Source: Collinsella tanakaei YIT 12063
Lineage (GTDB): Bacteria > Actinomycetota > Coriobacteriia > Coriobacteriales > Coriobacteriaceae
Reading direction: 5' to 3'
Assembly: GCF_000225705.1 (NCBI RefSeq)
Contig: NZ_JH126469.1
Location: 172,567 to 236,566 of the forward strand
Length of the DNA: 64,000 nucleotides
The notes below the pieces were generated by a model that did no database searches, was not told the DNA's origin, and saw only the letters and a program-made list of their open reading frames with translations. This document shows, piece by piece, positions 1 to 9,300 of this stretch (the first letter of the stretch is position 1; every line of letters begins with the position of its first letter). The position numbers were made by a program, and so were the translations under genes.

Positions 1-336
1 AGCTCTATCGAGCGCATCCCCGTCGAGAAGGGTGGCCGCAAGGTCCTTATTCCCGTCGACCAGATTCGCTACATCATGGCCAAGGACGATTATTCCTGCA
101 TCTTCACGGAGGACGATCGATACCTGTCCACCACCTCGTTGGCACAGTTTGAATCGAAGCTGGGCGACTTTGGGTTCTTTCGCGTGCACCGTCGCTACAT
201 TGTTAACCTCGCCAACGTCGAGGACGTCGAGACGGTGCCCTCTGGCGCTATTCAGCTGGGCGTGTCGGGTCTAGATGACCGTATCCCGGTTTCTCGTCGC
301 AGGGTGGTTCCCCTCAAGAAGGCGCTCAATCTGTAG
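1..336 (+). CDS. LytTR DNA-binding regulator, C-terminal part
   Basis: The reading frame is open from base 1 and stops at 334-336, so only the last 111 residues are present and the N-terminus lies outside the window. The visible part is a LytTR DNA-binding domain: an opening strand ending in IRYIMA, then FRVHRRYIVNL and VPVSRRR-like stretches typical of the family. LytTR domains usually follow a receiver domain in AlgR/AgrA/LytR response regulators that bind direct repeats upstream of target genes. Whether a receiver is present cannot be seen. The next gene starts 34 bases downstream and may be co-transcribed. Confidence 0.85.
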   Translation, partial: SSIERIPVEKGGRKVLIPVDQIRYIMAKDDYSCIFTEDDRYLSTTSLAQFESKLGDFGFFRVHRRYIVNLANVEDVETVPSGAIQLGVSGLDDRIPVSRRRVVPLKKALNL

Positions 337-370
337 CGAGGAATTGAAAGAGCATAGAAAAGAGGCTTCC

Positions 371-844
371 ATGCAGATTCAGGAAGGGCATGCCAAGCGC
401 ATCGATATTGTTTCTGATACGCACGGACACCTCTCAGCGGAGCTCCTTGAGCAGATCGCCGGTGCGGACCTTATTGTCCATGCCGGCGATCTTACGTCTG
501 AGATGGATTACGAGCACCTGTGCTGCATCGCCCCGGTGCGCGCGGTGCTGGGCAACAACGACTACTATCGCGACTACGGTCCGGATGTAGCGCGCCTGTG
601 CGAGTTCGACTACGAGGGGCTGCGTTTCGCCGTCGCTCACTATCAAGAGGATTTGCCCGTTACCGGCGTGGACGTTGCCGTGTGCGGCCACACGCATCGT
701 TCCAAGATCGAGAGATCTTGCGGACGCCTGCTGATCAATCCAGGTTCCGCCACGCTGCCGCGAGGGACAAGGACGCCGAGTATCGCGCGTCTCTATGTAG
801 GTGATGGCGCTGTTATGTCGGCAGAGATCATTCCGTTGAAGTAG
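371..844 (+). CDS. YfcE/MJ0936-type metallophosphoesterase
   Basis: A 157-residue calcineurin-like phosphoesterase. Metal-binding motifs run in order: DTHGH near residue 16, GDL near 41, GNND near 60, and CGHTH near 101, followed by NPGS near 120. This is the full set for the small YfcE-like family, which hydrolyses phosphodiester substrates in vitro; the natural substrate is usually unknown. The ATG at 371 is preferred because the longer open frame upstream overlaps the preceding regulator and has no family similarity. The ribosome binding site is weak (AAGAGG at 359-364). Cytosolic. The function is a family assignment; substrate not inferred. Confidence 0.85.
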   Translation: MQIQEGHAKRIDIVSDTHGHLSAELLEQIAGADLIVHAGDLTSEMDYEHLCCIAPVRAVLGNNDYYRDYGPDVARLCEFDYEGLRFAVAHYQEDLPVTGVDVAVCGHTHRSKIERSCGRLLINPGSATLPRGTRTPSIARLYVGDGAVMSAEIIPLK

Positions 845-937
845 GGGTGGGCGCGCCGGCTTTTACGGCGAAACCGTTGCGTTACGGCTGGTTGTGGACG
901 TCTTGTGCATGGCCGCAAACTTTTTCTAAAAAAGTTC

Positions 938-967
938 TTGCGTGCAAAACGCACCTCTGTATATAAT
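938..967 (+). promoter_or_regulatory. Promoter of first tRNA-Asp gene
   Basis: TTGCGT at 938-943 and a perfect TATAAT at 962-967 are separated by 18 bases, 22 bases before the tRNA. The second tRNA-Asp copy has the same arrangement, which supports the call. Confidence 0.7.
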
Positions 968-973
968 AGTTCC

Positions 974-1102
<129 letters not shown>

Positions 1103-1217
1103 TCATATTAAGTCTCGCTCGCCTGCTTCTCGTCCAAATTAATCTTCATCTAAGGGAATGCGTTGGGACCATGGGGGAGCTCCAAGCGGGCATCGTCCAA
1201 AGATTTAAAAAAAGTTG

Positions 1218-1247
1218 TTGCATCCAATCCAAGGTTCTGTGTATACT
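1218..1247 (+). promoter_or_regulatory. Promoter of second tRNA-Asp gene
   Basis: TTGCAT at 1218-1223 and TATACT at 1242-1247 with an 18-base spacer, matching the layout of copy 1. Confidence 0.7.
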
Positions 1248-1269
1248 AATCCACGCAGCAATTCGCTGA

Positions 1270-1346
<77 letters not shown>

Positions 1347-1357
1347 TTTGAAATGGT

Positions 1358-1390
1358 AAGCCTCACTTCGGTGGGGCTTTTTCTTTTTTT
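1358..1390 (+). terminator. Intrinsic terminator of second tRNA-Asp
   Basis: Same 9-bp stem and TTCG loop as the first copy, followed by a long T-rich tract. Confidence 0.9.
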
Positions 1391-1729
1391 AGTGCATCTT
1401 AAGTCAATGCTTTTCTGGCGGCGCGACATCGTGATATAGATTTGCTGGTGTTATTTGATGAATATACGAGCATCGTTTTGCATGTTGCCGACGCTTGGGT
1501 ATATCAGCTGCATCATTACGGTATCCTCTAGCGCGTGAATTATTCTTTTGGAAGGTTAATCCTGCGTGTTATGTGGGGCGATTGAGTATTGAATACTTAA
1601 TCTCCGTTATGGTAAGGTCAAATCCATTGGTTTTCAGGTACCTGTTTGCATAGTCCGACCCGATCTGTGCGCGTGGTCTCTCCGCGCGCGCAAACTAAGG
1701 GTTGGTCGAGCAAGAAGGATAGGGGAGAG
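1391..1729. other. Intergenic region before Rrf2 gene
   Basis: About 340 bases, AT-richer than the surroundings, with no credible gene. It holds the palindrome at 1580-1602 described separately and presumably the promoter of the Rrf2 gene. No clear minus 35/minus 10 pair stands out. Confidence 0.6.
1580..1602. promoter_or_regulatory. Palindromic operator upstream of Rrf2 gene
   Basis: Arms GATTGAGTATT (1580-1590) and AATACTTAATC (1592-1602) are complementary in 10 of 11 positions around a single central base. A dyad of this size, about 130 bases before an Rrf2-type start, is a good candidate for autoregulation. Binding is inferred. Confidence 0.6.
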
Positions 1730-2218
1730 ATGGACATTTCAAGGAAGACGGACTACGCCCTGCGCATGTTGGCGATGCTGGCAGAGGACAGGGAGAGTCT
1801 CCTTTCTGTGAGAACGGCGGCCGAGAAGGTTGACGTTCCGTATTCTTTTGCGCGCTCGATCCAGCATGGGCTGGTGCTTGCAGGCATTGTCGAGAGCCTT
1901 CGCGGCGTGCATGGCGGCATGCGCCTTAAGGTCGATCCCGCCCAGATCACCATTCGCCAGGTTGTCGAGGCAATTCAGGGCCCGTTGGTTATGAACGAGT
2001 GCACCGCTCCCACCGCTGACTGCGCCCGTATGGGCGGTTGCTGCTATCATCCCCTGTGGGTTGGTACGCAGGCCCTGGTTCACGACTATCTTGATTCCGT
2101 CACATTGGATGACGTGGTGAACCGTCGCCTGAGCCCCGCGGTCGATCCCAAGTTTGCCGATCGCGACCGTTTTTACGAGTATGTAAGCTGTGGCGAGGGC
2201 TGCCGCGCTGCCGAATAG
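1730..2218 (+). CDS. Rrf2-family transcriptional regulator with Fe-S type cysteines
   Basis: A 162-residue Rrf2 regulator. The N-terminal winged helix (about 1-70, starting MDISRKTDYALRMLAML) is typical. Cysteines 91, 98 and 104, with a further Cys 105, match the spacing of the IscR/NsrR cluster ligands (92, 98, 104 in IscR), so an iron-sulfur cofactor is likely. Family members sense iron-sulfur status, nitric oxide or redox; which applies here cannot be told. The ATG at 1730 follows GGGGAGAG; the upstream extension of the open frame has no family similarity. The MutY-like gene follows 46 bases later and rubrerythrin after that, suggesting an oxidative-stress setting. A dyad operator lies upstream. 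Confidence 0.88.
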   Translation: MDISRKTDYALRMLAMLAEDRESLLSVRTAAEKVDVPYSFARSIQHGLVLAGIVESLRGVHGGMRLKVDPAQITIRQVVEAIQGPLVMNECTAPTADCARMGGCCYHPLWVGTQALVHDYLDSVTLDDVVNRRLSPAVDPKFADRDRFYEYVSCGEGCRAAE

Positions 2219-2264
2219 GCCGCATGTGCGATCCTTGCCGCAAGGGACAAGGAGCTTCGCCATC

Positions 2265-3176
2265 ATGATGAATCGTGACCCCTTCCGCACCCTGGTTCGC
2301 GCGGAGGGGGTTCGTTTGTATAGGGACCTTCCGTGGAGAAACACGCGCGACCCCTATGGCATTTGGATTTCAGAGGTCATGCTGCAGCAGACGCAGGTTC
2401 CGCGCGTGCTGACGCGCTGGGGAGCATGGTTGGATAGATTTCCCAGCGTGCAAGCCCTTGCCCAGGCGCCCGTGGCAGACGTGCTCGAGGAGTGGCAGGG
2501 AATGGGGTATAACCGCCGCGCGTTGGCGCTTAAGGGCGCGGCGGAGGCAATTGTTGCCGAATACGATGGCGAGATCCCGCAAGATGCCCGCCGGCTTTGC
2601 GCACTTCCCGGTATAGGTCCGGCGACGGCGCAGGGCATTCGGTCGTTTGCATTCGATCTTCCCGGAGTGTACCTAGAGACCAACGTGAGAACCGTCTTCC
2701 TGCATCATTTCTTTCCCGACGTGCCCGGCGTGCCCGATCGCGAGCTTGTTCCACTTGTTCAGGCGGCATGCCCCGCATGCGAGGATGCGGCGGGCGATTT
2801 GTTTGCCATCGCTCAAGATGAGAACGATACGCCGCGATCTTGGTATTACGCGCTTCTGGACTACGGTGCGCATCTTAAAAAGACCGTCCCCAATCCTTCA
2901 CGGCGCTCCAGCTCCTATACGCGCCAGTCTGCGTTTGAGGGTTCGCGCAGGCAAAAGCGCGCTCATATTGTGCGCATGCTGCTTGACGCCTCCAAGTGCG
3001 GGGAGCTGTTGGGCATTGATGAGATCGCGGCGGGGGTTAATGATATGGAGCTCAAGGCTGGCCGTCCGCACGTCGAGCGCGAGCTGGTTGCATCCATTCT
3101 TGACGACCTCGAGCGCGAAGGCTTTTGCGTGCGCGGGGAGAGCGGGGGCTTGGACGTGTGGGCCATCTGCTCGTGA
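2265..3176 (+). CDS. MutY-like HhH-GPD DNA glycosylase, cluster-less, Glu at position 138
   Basis: A 303-residue protein of the MutY/Nth superfamily, which removes damaged or mispaired bases. PWR, the SEVMLQQTQV motif with Glu37 (the MutY catalytic glutamate), and the helix-hairpin-helix LPGIGPATA are present. Two features depart from classical MutY. The catalytic aspartate position (138 in E. coli numbering, and residue 138 here) is glutamate in LETNVRTVF. The region that normally carries the four iron-sulfur cysteines reads NPSRRSSSYTRQ and has none. The start at 2265 follows AAGGAG (2249-2254). It likely forms a small unit with the Rrf2 gene. Exact base specificity is uncertain; it may be a MutY-related glycosylase of another preference. 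Confidence 0.8.
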   Translation: MMNRDPFRTLVRAEGVRLYRDLPWRNTRDPYGIWISEVMLQQTQVPRVLTRWGAWLDRFPSVQALAQAPVADVLEEWQGMGYNRRALALKGAAEAIVAEYDGEIPQDARRLCALPGIGPATAQGIRSFAFDLPGVYLETNVRTVFLHHFFPDVPGVPDRELVPLVQAACPACEDAAGDLFAIAQDENDTPRSWYYALLDYGAHLKKTVPNPSRRSSSYTRQSAFEGSRRQKRAHIVRMLLDASKCGELLGIDEIAAGVNDMELKAGRPHVERELVASILDDLEREGFCVRGESGGLDVWAICS

Positions 3177-3364
3177 GTAACGCGGCTATGATATTTGATA
3201 GGAATGAATCCTAATTATTTGGACAATGGCGTGCTTGGAGCGACTCTGCTGGGGGTATAACTCAAAGACGGGCACGGCAAAAGCGTGTCCGCACGGTGCC
3301 GGATACTATTCGCCATATCCGGCAAGCGTAGTGCGCGGTGGTCCGCGCAGAGAGGAAGTACACC
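3177..3364 (+). other. Leader region of rubrerythrin with two small hairpins
   Basis: No gene. TATAAC at 3256-3261 could be a minus 10 element. Downstream lie a stem GGGCACG/CGTGTCC and a perfect 8-bp stem GCCGGATA/TATCCGGC (3298-3305 with 3316-3323). Neither has a T tract, so they look like mRNA leader structure rather than terminators. TAGGA/TCCTA around 3200-3215 is a short dyad of unknown meaning. Confidence 0.45.
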
Positions 3365-3904
3365 ATGGATTTTGAGAACTCCCAGACAAAGAAGAATCTT
3401 GAGACCGCTTTCGCGGGCGAGTCCCAGGCCCATACCAAGTATCGTTACTACTCCTCCAAGGCTAAGAAGGAGGGCTACGTTCAGATCTCCAACATCTTTA
3501 TGGAGACCGCGTTGAATGAGTCCGAGCATGCCAAGCTGTGGTTCAAGTACCTGCATGAGGGCGAGGTGCCCGATACCCTGACCAACCTCAAGGATGCCGC
3601 CGCCGGCGAGAACTACGAGTGGACCACCATGTATGATGAGTTCGCCAAGACCGCTGACGAGGAGGGCTTCAAGGAGATCGCGGCCAAGTTCCGCGGCGTC
3701 GGCGCCGTCGAGAAGGCTCACGAAGAGCGTTATCTCAAGCTTGCCGAGCGCGTTGAGAAGGGCGAGGTCTTTACCCGCGAGGGCGTTAAGGTGTGGAAGT
3801 GCCTCAACTGCGGCCACCTGCATGTTGGTCCCGTGGCGCCCGAGCTCTGCCCCGTCTGCGCCCATCCCAAGGCCTACTTTGAGGAGCAGGTTGTTAACTA
3901 CTAG
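3365..3904 (+). CDS. rbr: Rubrerythrin
   Basis: A 179-residue rubrerythrin: a four-helix ferritin-like diiron domain (about 1-140) then a rubredoxin domain. Diiron ligands are visible in AGESQAH (Glu19), [10 protein letters not shown] and [13 protein letters not shown] (two E-x2-H pairs). The rubredoxin iron site is Cys146, Cys149, Cys162 and Cys165. Rubrerythrins reduce hydrogen peroxide in the cytosol of anaerobes. The ATG at 3365 is preceded by GAGGAAG and gives the standard N-terminus. It is monocistronic: a strong GC-rich hairpin follows at 3992-4030. Full length with all ligands present. Confidence 0.97.
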   Translation: MDFENSQTKKNLETAFAGESQAHTKYRYYSSKAKKEGYVQISNIFMETALNESEHAKLWFKYLHEGEVPDTLTNLKDAAAGENYEWTTMYDEFAKTADEEGFKEIAAKFRGVGAVEKAHEERYLKLAERVEKGEVFTREGVKVWKCLNCGHLHVGPVAPELCPVCAHPKAYFEEQVVNY

Positions 3905-3991
3905 GGATTCTCGTCCCCACGCTCTATAGCGCGTTATGGAGGACAGCCTTCCTCGTCCATGTTATCTGCATGCATCGCATAACTTTATGGG

Positions 3992-4030
3992 GGCCGCCCC
4001 GCCTGAGACGTCGTGTCAGGTGGGGCGGCC
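3992..4030 (+). terminator. Strong hairpin after rubrerythrin
   Basis: A 15-bp stem (GGCCGCCCCGCCTGA pairing with TCAGGTGGGGCGGCC, one G-U) around a 9-base loop, followed by TTATTG. The T tract is poor, so termination is likely but not certain. Confidence 0.65.
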
Positions 4031-4194
4031 TTATTGTGCGGGTTGGCCAAGCGTGTGCGGCGAATGCCGTCTTGGCATCCAGCGATGGCGCGGCAGCGTG
4101 AGGTATATGTTGGACGCCCCGGGGTATGAGTGTGGAGCAGGGCGCGAGCGCGGCCGTGCAGTAGCCGCAGGCGTCCACAGGGGGGGTATTGTTG

Positions 4195-5055
4195 ATGCAC
4201 AAACCTATCGAGCTCATTGCAACATGCGATGGGGCGTACCTGGCGCCGCTGCGAAGCGCCATGGCTTCTTGCGTGATCAATAACCCGGGCGAGAGCTTCT
4301 GCCTGCACCTGCTGCACAGCACGGTGGACGAGAAGAGCCTGCTGCATATGGATGCCTATTGTCGCTACCTTGGCGTCGACTTTTGCGCCCACGGCATAGA
4401 CCGCTCTTTGTTTGATGGCGCCTACGCAAGCAAGCGCTATCCGCAAGAGGTGTATTACCGTCTTCTTGCGCCCCATGTGCTTGCGGGGGTTGAGGGGAGG
4501 GCCTTGTACCTTGACCCGGACGTGCTGGTAATCAATCCCTTGCGGCCTCTTGTGGAGGCCGATCTTAAGGGGCGCGCGTTCGCCGCGGCGTCGCATTTGG
4601 ATGCGGCGCACCCCGTTACGGGCATCAACAAGATTCGCCTGGATACCACGGGGGCATATTTCAACACGGGCGTAATCTTGATGGACATGTCCGTCGCTCG
4701 CCGCGCGATCGACCCTGCGGGCATGATGGCATATGCTCGCGACCATGAGGCGGAGATGCTCTTTCCCGATCAAGACCTGTTTTGCGCGCTCTACGGCGCA
4801 TCCACCCTTGAGGTTCCGGACAAGCTGTGGAACTACGATGCCCGCAAATACACGGACTACCTGGTGAGAACGGGTGGAGAGAGCACCATGGCGTGGGTGA
4901 TGGAGAACACCTCGATCCTGCACTTCTGCGGCAGGGATAAGCCATGGAACGTTGGCTATCATGGTCGATTCGACGCGCTGTATAAGAACTATATGATGAT
5001 TGCCGCCCGCGCTGCAGAGCGCGCTTGGGCAGAGGGAGAAGAACGTGGACGATAA
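4195..5055 (+). CDS. Glycosyltransferase family 8 protein
   Basis: A 286-residue retaining glycosyltransferase of family GT8 (LgtC/glycogenin-like), which uses nucleotide sugars. The manganese-binding D-x-D is DPD at 107-109 in ALYLDPDVLV. The conserved C-terminal motif HFCGRDKPWN begins at His243. FNTGVILMD and FPDQDLF are also family motifs. The ATG at 4195 follows GGGGGG (4181-4186); two TTG codons just upstream are less likely starts. The stop codon overlaps the next gene by 11 bases, so they are translationally coupled. Acceptor unknown; cell-wall or surface glycan work is plausible. Confidence 0.88.
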   Translation: MHKPIELIATCDGAYLAPLRSAMASCVINNPGESFCLHLLHSTVDEKSLLHMDAYCRYLGVDFCAHGIDRSLFDGAYASKRYPQEVYYRLLAPHVLAGVEGRALYLDPDVLVINPLRPLVEADLKGRAFAAASHLDAAHPVTGINKIRLDTTGAYFNTGVILMDMSVARRAIDPAGMMAYARDHEAEMLFPDQDLFCALYGASTLEVPDKLWNYDARKYTDYLVRTGGESTMAWVMENTSILHFCGRDKPWNVGYHGRFDALYKNYMMIAARAAERAWAEGEERGR

Positions 5056-6187
5056 AAAGTTGAAGGATGCGCTGTTTCTTATTGCATTTGGCGTGGTGCT
5101 CTACGTTGGCATGACGCATCTTTCAACGGTGCTCGCCGCGGTCTCCTCCGTGGTCGACCTGCTGCTGCCCGTGCTGATAGGTGCAATCTTCGCATTTGTC
5201 CTCAACGTGCCCATGTCTGGTCTTGAGCGCATGTTCCACCAGGCTGGAAAGTCCCTTGGCAGGGAGCTTCCGGTCATTCCGGTGCGTGTGGCGAGCCTGC
5301 TGATTACGCTTGCGGGCATTGTGCTTGCGTTTGTGGGTGCGGTTGCCCTGGTGATTCCCGAGTTGATCGAGTCTGCGCGCAGCATCATTCCTCTAGCGCA
5401 AGAGAAGATTCCCGAGTGGATCGCTTTTGCAGAGGCGAATGGCATCGACCTGTCTGGATTGGTTCAGCAGATGAGCGAGCTGAGTCAGAAGGTGTCCGCC
5501 GATGGCGCCTCTTCGCTTGTGGGGTCTGCTGCCGTTATCGCTAGGTCGACTATCTTGACCGCCGGAAACACCATGCTTGGCATGGTGATTGCGATCTACT
5601 TGCTGCTTGGCAAGCACAACTTCTCACGTCAGGCCCTTATGATCGCGCGGGCAAACCTGCCGGCGGGCGTAGTCCAGAAGATTCGCTTTGTGGGCAATCT
5701 CGCGTGCGAGACCTATGCAAAGTTCTTGTCCGGCCAGTTTGTTGAGGCGATCATTTTGGGCTGCCTCATGTACACCACGTTTAAGATCTTCGGTCTGCCC
5801 TATGCGGGCATCACCGCCTACCTCACCGGCTTGTGCGCGTTCGTTCCGTATGTGGGCGCATTTTTGTCCGGTGCTTCCGGCGTGGTGCTCACCTTGCTGG
5901 CGGATCCCGTGAAGGCGCCCATTTGCCTGGTGGTCTACCTGGCGACCCAGTTTATCGAGAACCAATTTATCTATCCACGCGTAGTTGGCGGGTCCGTTGG
6001 CCTGGCTCCCATGTGGGCGCTGCTGGCGGCGATTGTGGGCGGCAAGCTCTTTGGCGTGGTGGGCATCGTCTTCTTCATCCCGCTTGCTAGCGTTATCTAC
6101 ACCTTGGTGCGCGATGACACGCTGGCGAAGCTGGCACGCAAACGGGGGCAGGACGCTTTGGGCCAGGGCACGGCCATCGAGGAATAG
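5045..6187 (+). CDS. AI-2E family (PerM/YtvI-like) membrane protein
   Basis: A 380-residue polytopic membrane protein of the AI-2E transporter superfamily. Hydrophobic segments lie near residues 8-30, 35-55, 75-105, 175-200, then a cluster at about 235-350. FAFVLNVPMSGLER and the C-terminal NQFIYPRVVGGSVGLAP are family signatures. Members have been linked to autoinducer-2 export or sodium/proton antiport, and the real substrate is often unknown. The GTG at 5045 follows GGGAGAA and sits inside the end of the GT8 gene; the longer upstream start lacks a ribosome binding site. The pairing with GT8 is seen in sequence; a shared role is inference. Confidence 0.85.
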   Translation: MDDKKLKDALFLIAFGVVLYVGMTHLSTVLAAVSSVVDLLLPVLIGAIFAFVLNVPMSGLERMFHQAGKSLGRELPVIPVRVASLLITLAGIVLAFVGAVALVIPELIESARSIIPLAQEKIPEWIAFAEANGIDLSGLVQQMSELSQKVSADGASSLVGSAAVIARSTILTAGNTMLGMVIAIYLLLGKHNFSRQALMIARANLPAGVVQKIRFVGNLACETYAKFLSGQFVEAIILGCLMYTTFKIFGLPYAGITAYLTGLCAFVPYVGAFLSGASGVVLTLLADPVKAPICLVVYLATQFIENQFIYPRVVGGSVGLAPMWALLAAIVGGKLFGVVGIVFFIPLASVIYTLVRDDTLAKLARKRGQDALGQGTAIEE

Positions 6188-6311
6188 AGTCTTCGGCGCT
6201 ACCCGGCGGTACCGTTTGAAATGGACGAGTAAAGAACAAATTGAACAGATGTAACTTTATGTATAATCGATCGCCGTACTTTAAACGCGCTACAACATAA
6301 AGGAACGCATT

Positions 6312-9300
6312 ATGACCACCCCCGACTTGCACGAGGGCAAAGGCCTTGTTCTGCCTTCTTCCGAACCCGGTTTCCGTACATCGGTGGGCGTTGTTAAGGC
6401 AACGCTTATAGCTGCAAGCATAGCGACGGCGGCTGTTGCAGTGCCCGTGTTGCTCATGCCTTCTCATGCGCATGCCGCCGCTTCCAATGCCATCCAGTCG
6501 CTCGATAGCCTCGATGCTGCAATCAGGGCGCTTGGGGATGCATCCCAGCTTTCCGCTGCGGCGTCCGCGGGTGCGCTTTCTCCTGAAGCCGAGCGTTTGG
6601 TTTTGCAGCGAGAGCTTGTCCGCCGCGCCGGCTTCGATGGTCTTACCGAGTACAGCGATCGTTCCGATGCGCACAAAGAGTTTCTCACGTGGTTTATGGG
6701 AGACCTGCCGGCGCTGCGCTACTACATAACCGGCGGCACGGTGTGGACCAATAGCAGCAAGGGCCCCGTCTCTTCTGACTACATTACGTCGCTGGACATA
6801 TTGCGAAGGCTTCGCGAGGAGAATCATGACGATCTTGAGCGCGCGGACGCCGACGTGCATCTGCGCATGATGGTTGCGGCCTCGCTTGATGTTTCGGGTC
6901 GCTCCCGCCTCTGGACCGGCGACCCGGGCTTTGTGTCCGATCCTTTGGTGCGTTATCGCACGCTGAGAATCTTCCGCGATGACTCCAGGTACCGCTTCAA
7001 GCGCGATCTTTTCGACAACCTTCCGGTCGAGACCATGCGCTACGTGTTTGAAAACCAGATCACCGACGCCGAACTGCCCTGGCTTGCCAGCTATTCTCTG
7101 CATCGATTCTCGGCGGACGATGCAAAGTCAGAGGATAGTCGCTTGAACGCGTATTCCTATATCTGGTATACGGGCGATTACTCCGCCAATAACGGTTACA
7201 GCAACGCGGCGTTCTACGACGACGCGCTGTTCTCGGGCCCCGTGACCGAGATGAAGCCAACGGACGGTGCGGGAAAGCCGCCTCGCACGTGGGCGGGCGG
7301 GTGGAAAGAGAAGTACCGTTTGGAGTATGACGACGCGAACTTCCCAAACGCTTTGGGTCAACAATTCCATATTGGATGCGGAGATACCTCATTGGTTCCC
7401 GGCGCTACGCAAGATAAAACGAAGTACCACCGTTTATGGATGGTGTTTGAGAAGGGCGGCGTGTGCGGCGCCCTTGCCAAGACCTTCGCGAATCTCAACG
7501 GTATGGTTGGCGTTCCGTCTTTTGTGGTGGGCCAGCCCGGTCACGCCGCAACGCTCACCTATGAGCTTCGCGCCAATTCCTCTGGAAAGATGGTCCCCAC
7601 CTATCGCATCCAAAACGATGTGTCGGGATGGGGAAGGAGCAAAGCGCCGTCCGCAGCGCATTGGCAGTGCGGGTGGGGCGCCTCGTCCACATCTTCCGAT
7701 TCCGGTAACTACATCCTTTATTCGCAGGACGCCCTCTCTGACTGGGACGGCTATGTGCGCAGTCTTGAAACGCGTTTGCTGGCCGGTACCTTTGAGGGTG
7801 CGGCGGAACGCGCTGCTATCGCACGTGCGTCTCGCGGGGCTCAGGAGATCAACTTCGATGCCATTCGCATGCAGATTGACGTTATGGCAAAAAACGGCAC
7901 CAGCGCTACCGACTGGGAGGTGTTTGCCCAGGGAGTCGCTGAAGACCTGGCGTATTACCCGCTTGCCATGCACGACTTGATAAAGGAGATGGAGAAGCGC
8001 GCCGGAGAGGAATCGAAGGTTTGCCTTGAGGCGGTACGACTCGCCGGTCTGCAGCGCTCCTCGACCGTGACTTCGTCCCAAACGGTGAATTCTGATGCGT
8101 GCGTTCGCGTTGCCAAGCAGCTTATGGGCGAGAAAGATGGATCCGTCGCGACGTTTTCCTTCGATGGCGAGGACGCGCTGAAGATCAAGCTTGGCGAACA
8201 CTTGCGCGGCGGCGGGGTTCCTTGGAAGTTCAGCCTTGACGGCGGCAAGACGTGGACGGAGCTTACCGATGGGTCGTATGAGTATCAGCTTACGGAGGAG
8301 CAGGCCGAGCTTATCACGGCGGAAAACAACATCATGATTCAGTTGATCGGAGTGAATACGGTCAACTGCATCGATATCCTTGAGGGCGCTAAGGCAACCT
8401 TGAAGTGCGAGGCGAACGATCGCGCCAACCGCATCTACTTCTTTGATGGACAGGTTCCCAAGAGCGGCTACCAGATGAAGGTGGACGACGGCAAGTGGGA
8501 GCCCCTGGATGTCACCCGTACGTTTGAGGGCGATCGAGTGGTGAAGATTCGCACTGCCCCGTCCGGCGCGACTATGGGCCGGGTGCAGTGCGAGCTCAGC
8601 TTTACCGCCAACGAGGGAGAGGCGAGCCTTGTCCCTTACGAGGAGATGCGCGTGAACTCGTACTCCTCGTCCCGCGACGGGGCAGCCATGGCGAATCGCG
8701 TCATCGATGGTTATTACGGTCCCGGAAACGAATTTTGGATCACAGCCAAAGAGCCAACGGCCAATGCGTGGATTGTTATCGATCTTGGGCGCGAGCGCTC
8801 CATCAGCTCGATCGACTACTGGCGCCCTAAAAACTTGAACACCAACGGCATCCCCCGTTGGGGAAGGATGACCGTGACGGTCTCCGCGGCGCCCGATACG
8901 GGCCTTCCCGCCGGGAGCGCCATTGACTCCAGCTCATTTGTGGAAGTTGGTCGCTATGGCAGCAACGGCACCTCGATGGCTGGATGGAACGATGCGGACT
9001 TAAGCCGTGCGTTGCAATTCCCAAATGGCCCTATAAAGGCGCGCTACTTCAAGATCCATCTCACGGATATCTATTTCAGCGCCACGCTGTTTGATTTCTG
9101 GGAGGCTCACGAGCCCGGCTTGGAGGCGCCTTCTATAACGTTCGGCCGCGTCGAGGCTGGCTATGGGTCCATTGCCGCGCAGACGGTCGAGCTTTCAAAC
9201 ACCGGCAAGGCGAAGGCGACTATCGAGTCTGTTTGCCTGGACTCCGACGATGCGTTCGAGATCGTTGAGCAGGGCGCTCAGAGCATCGAGGCGGGGGCTG

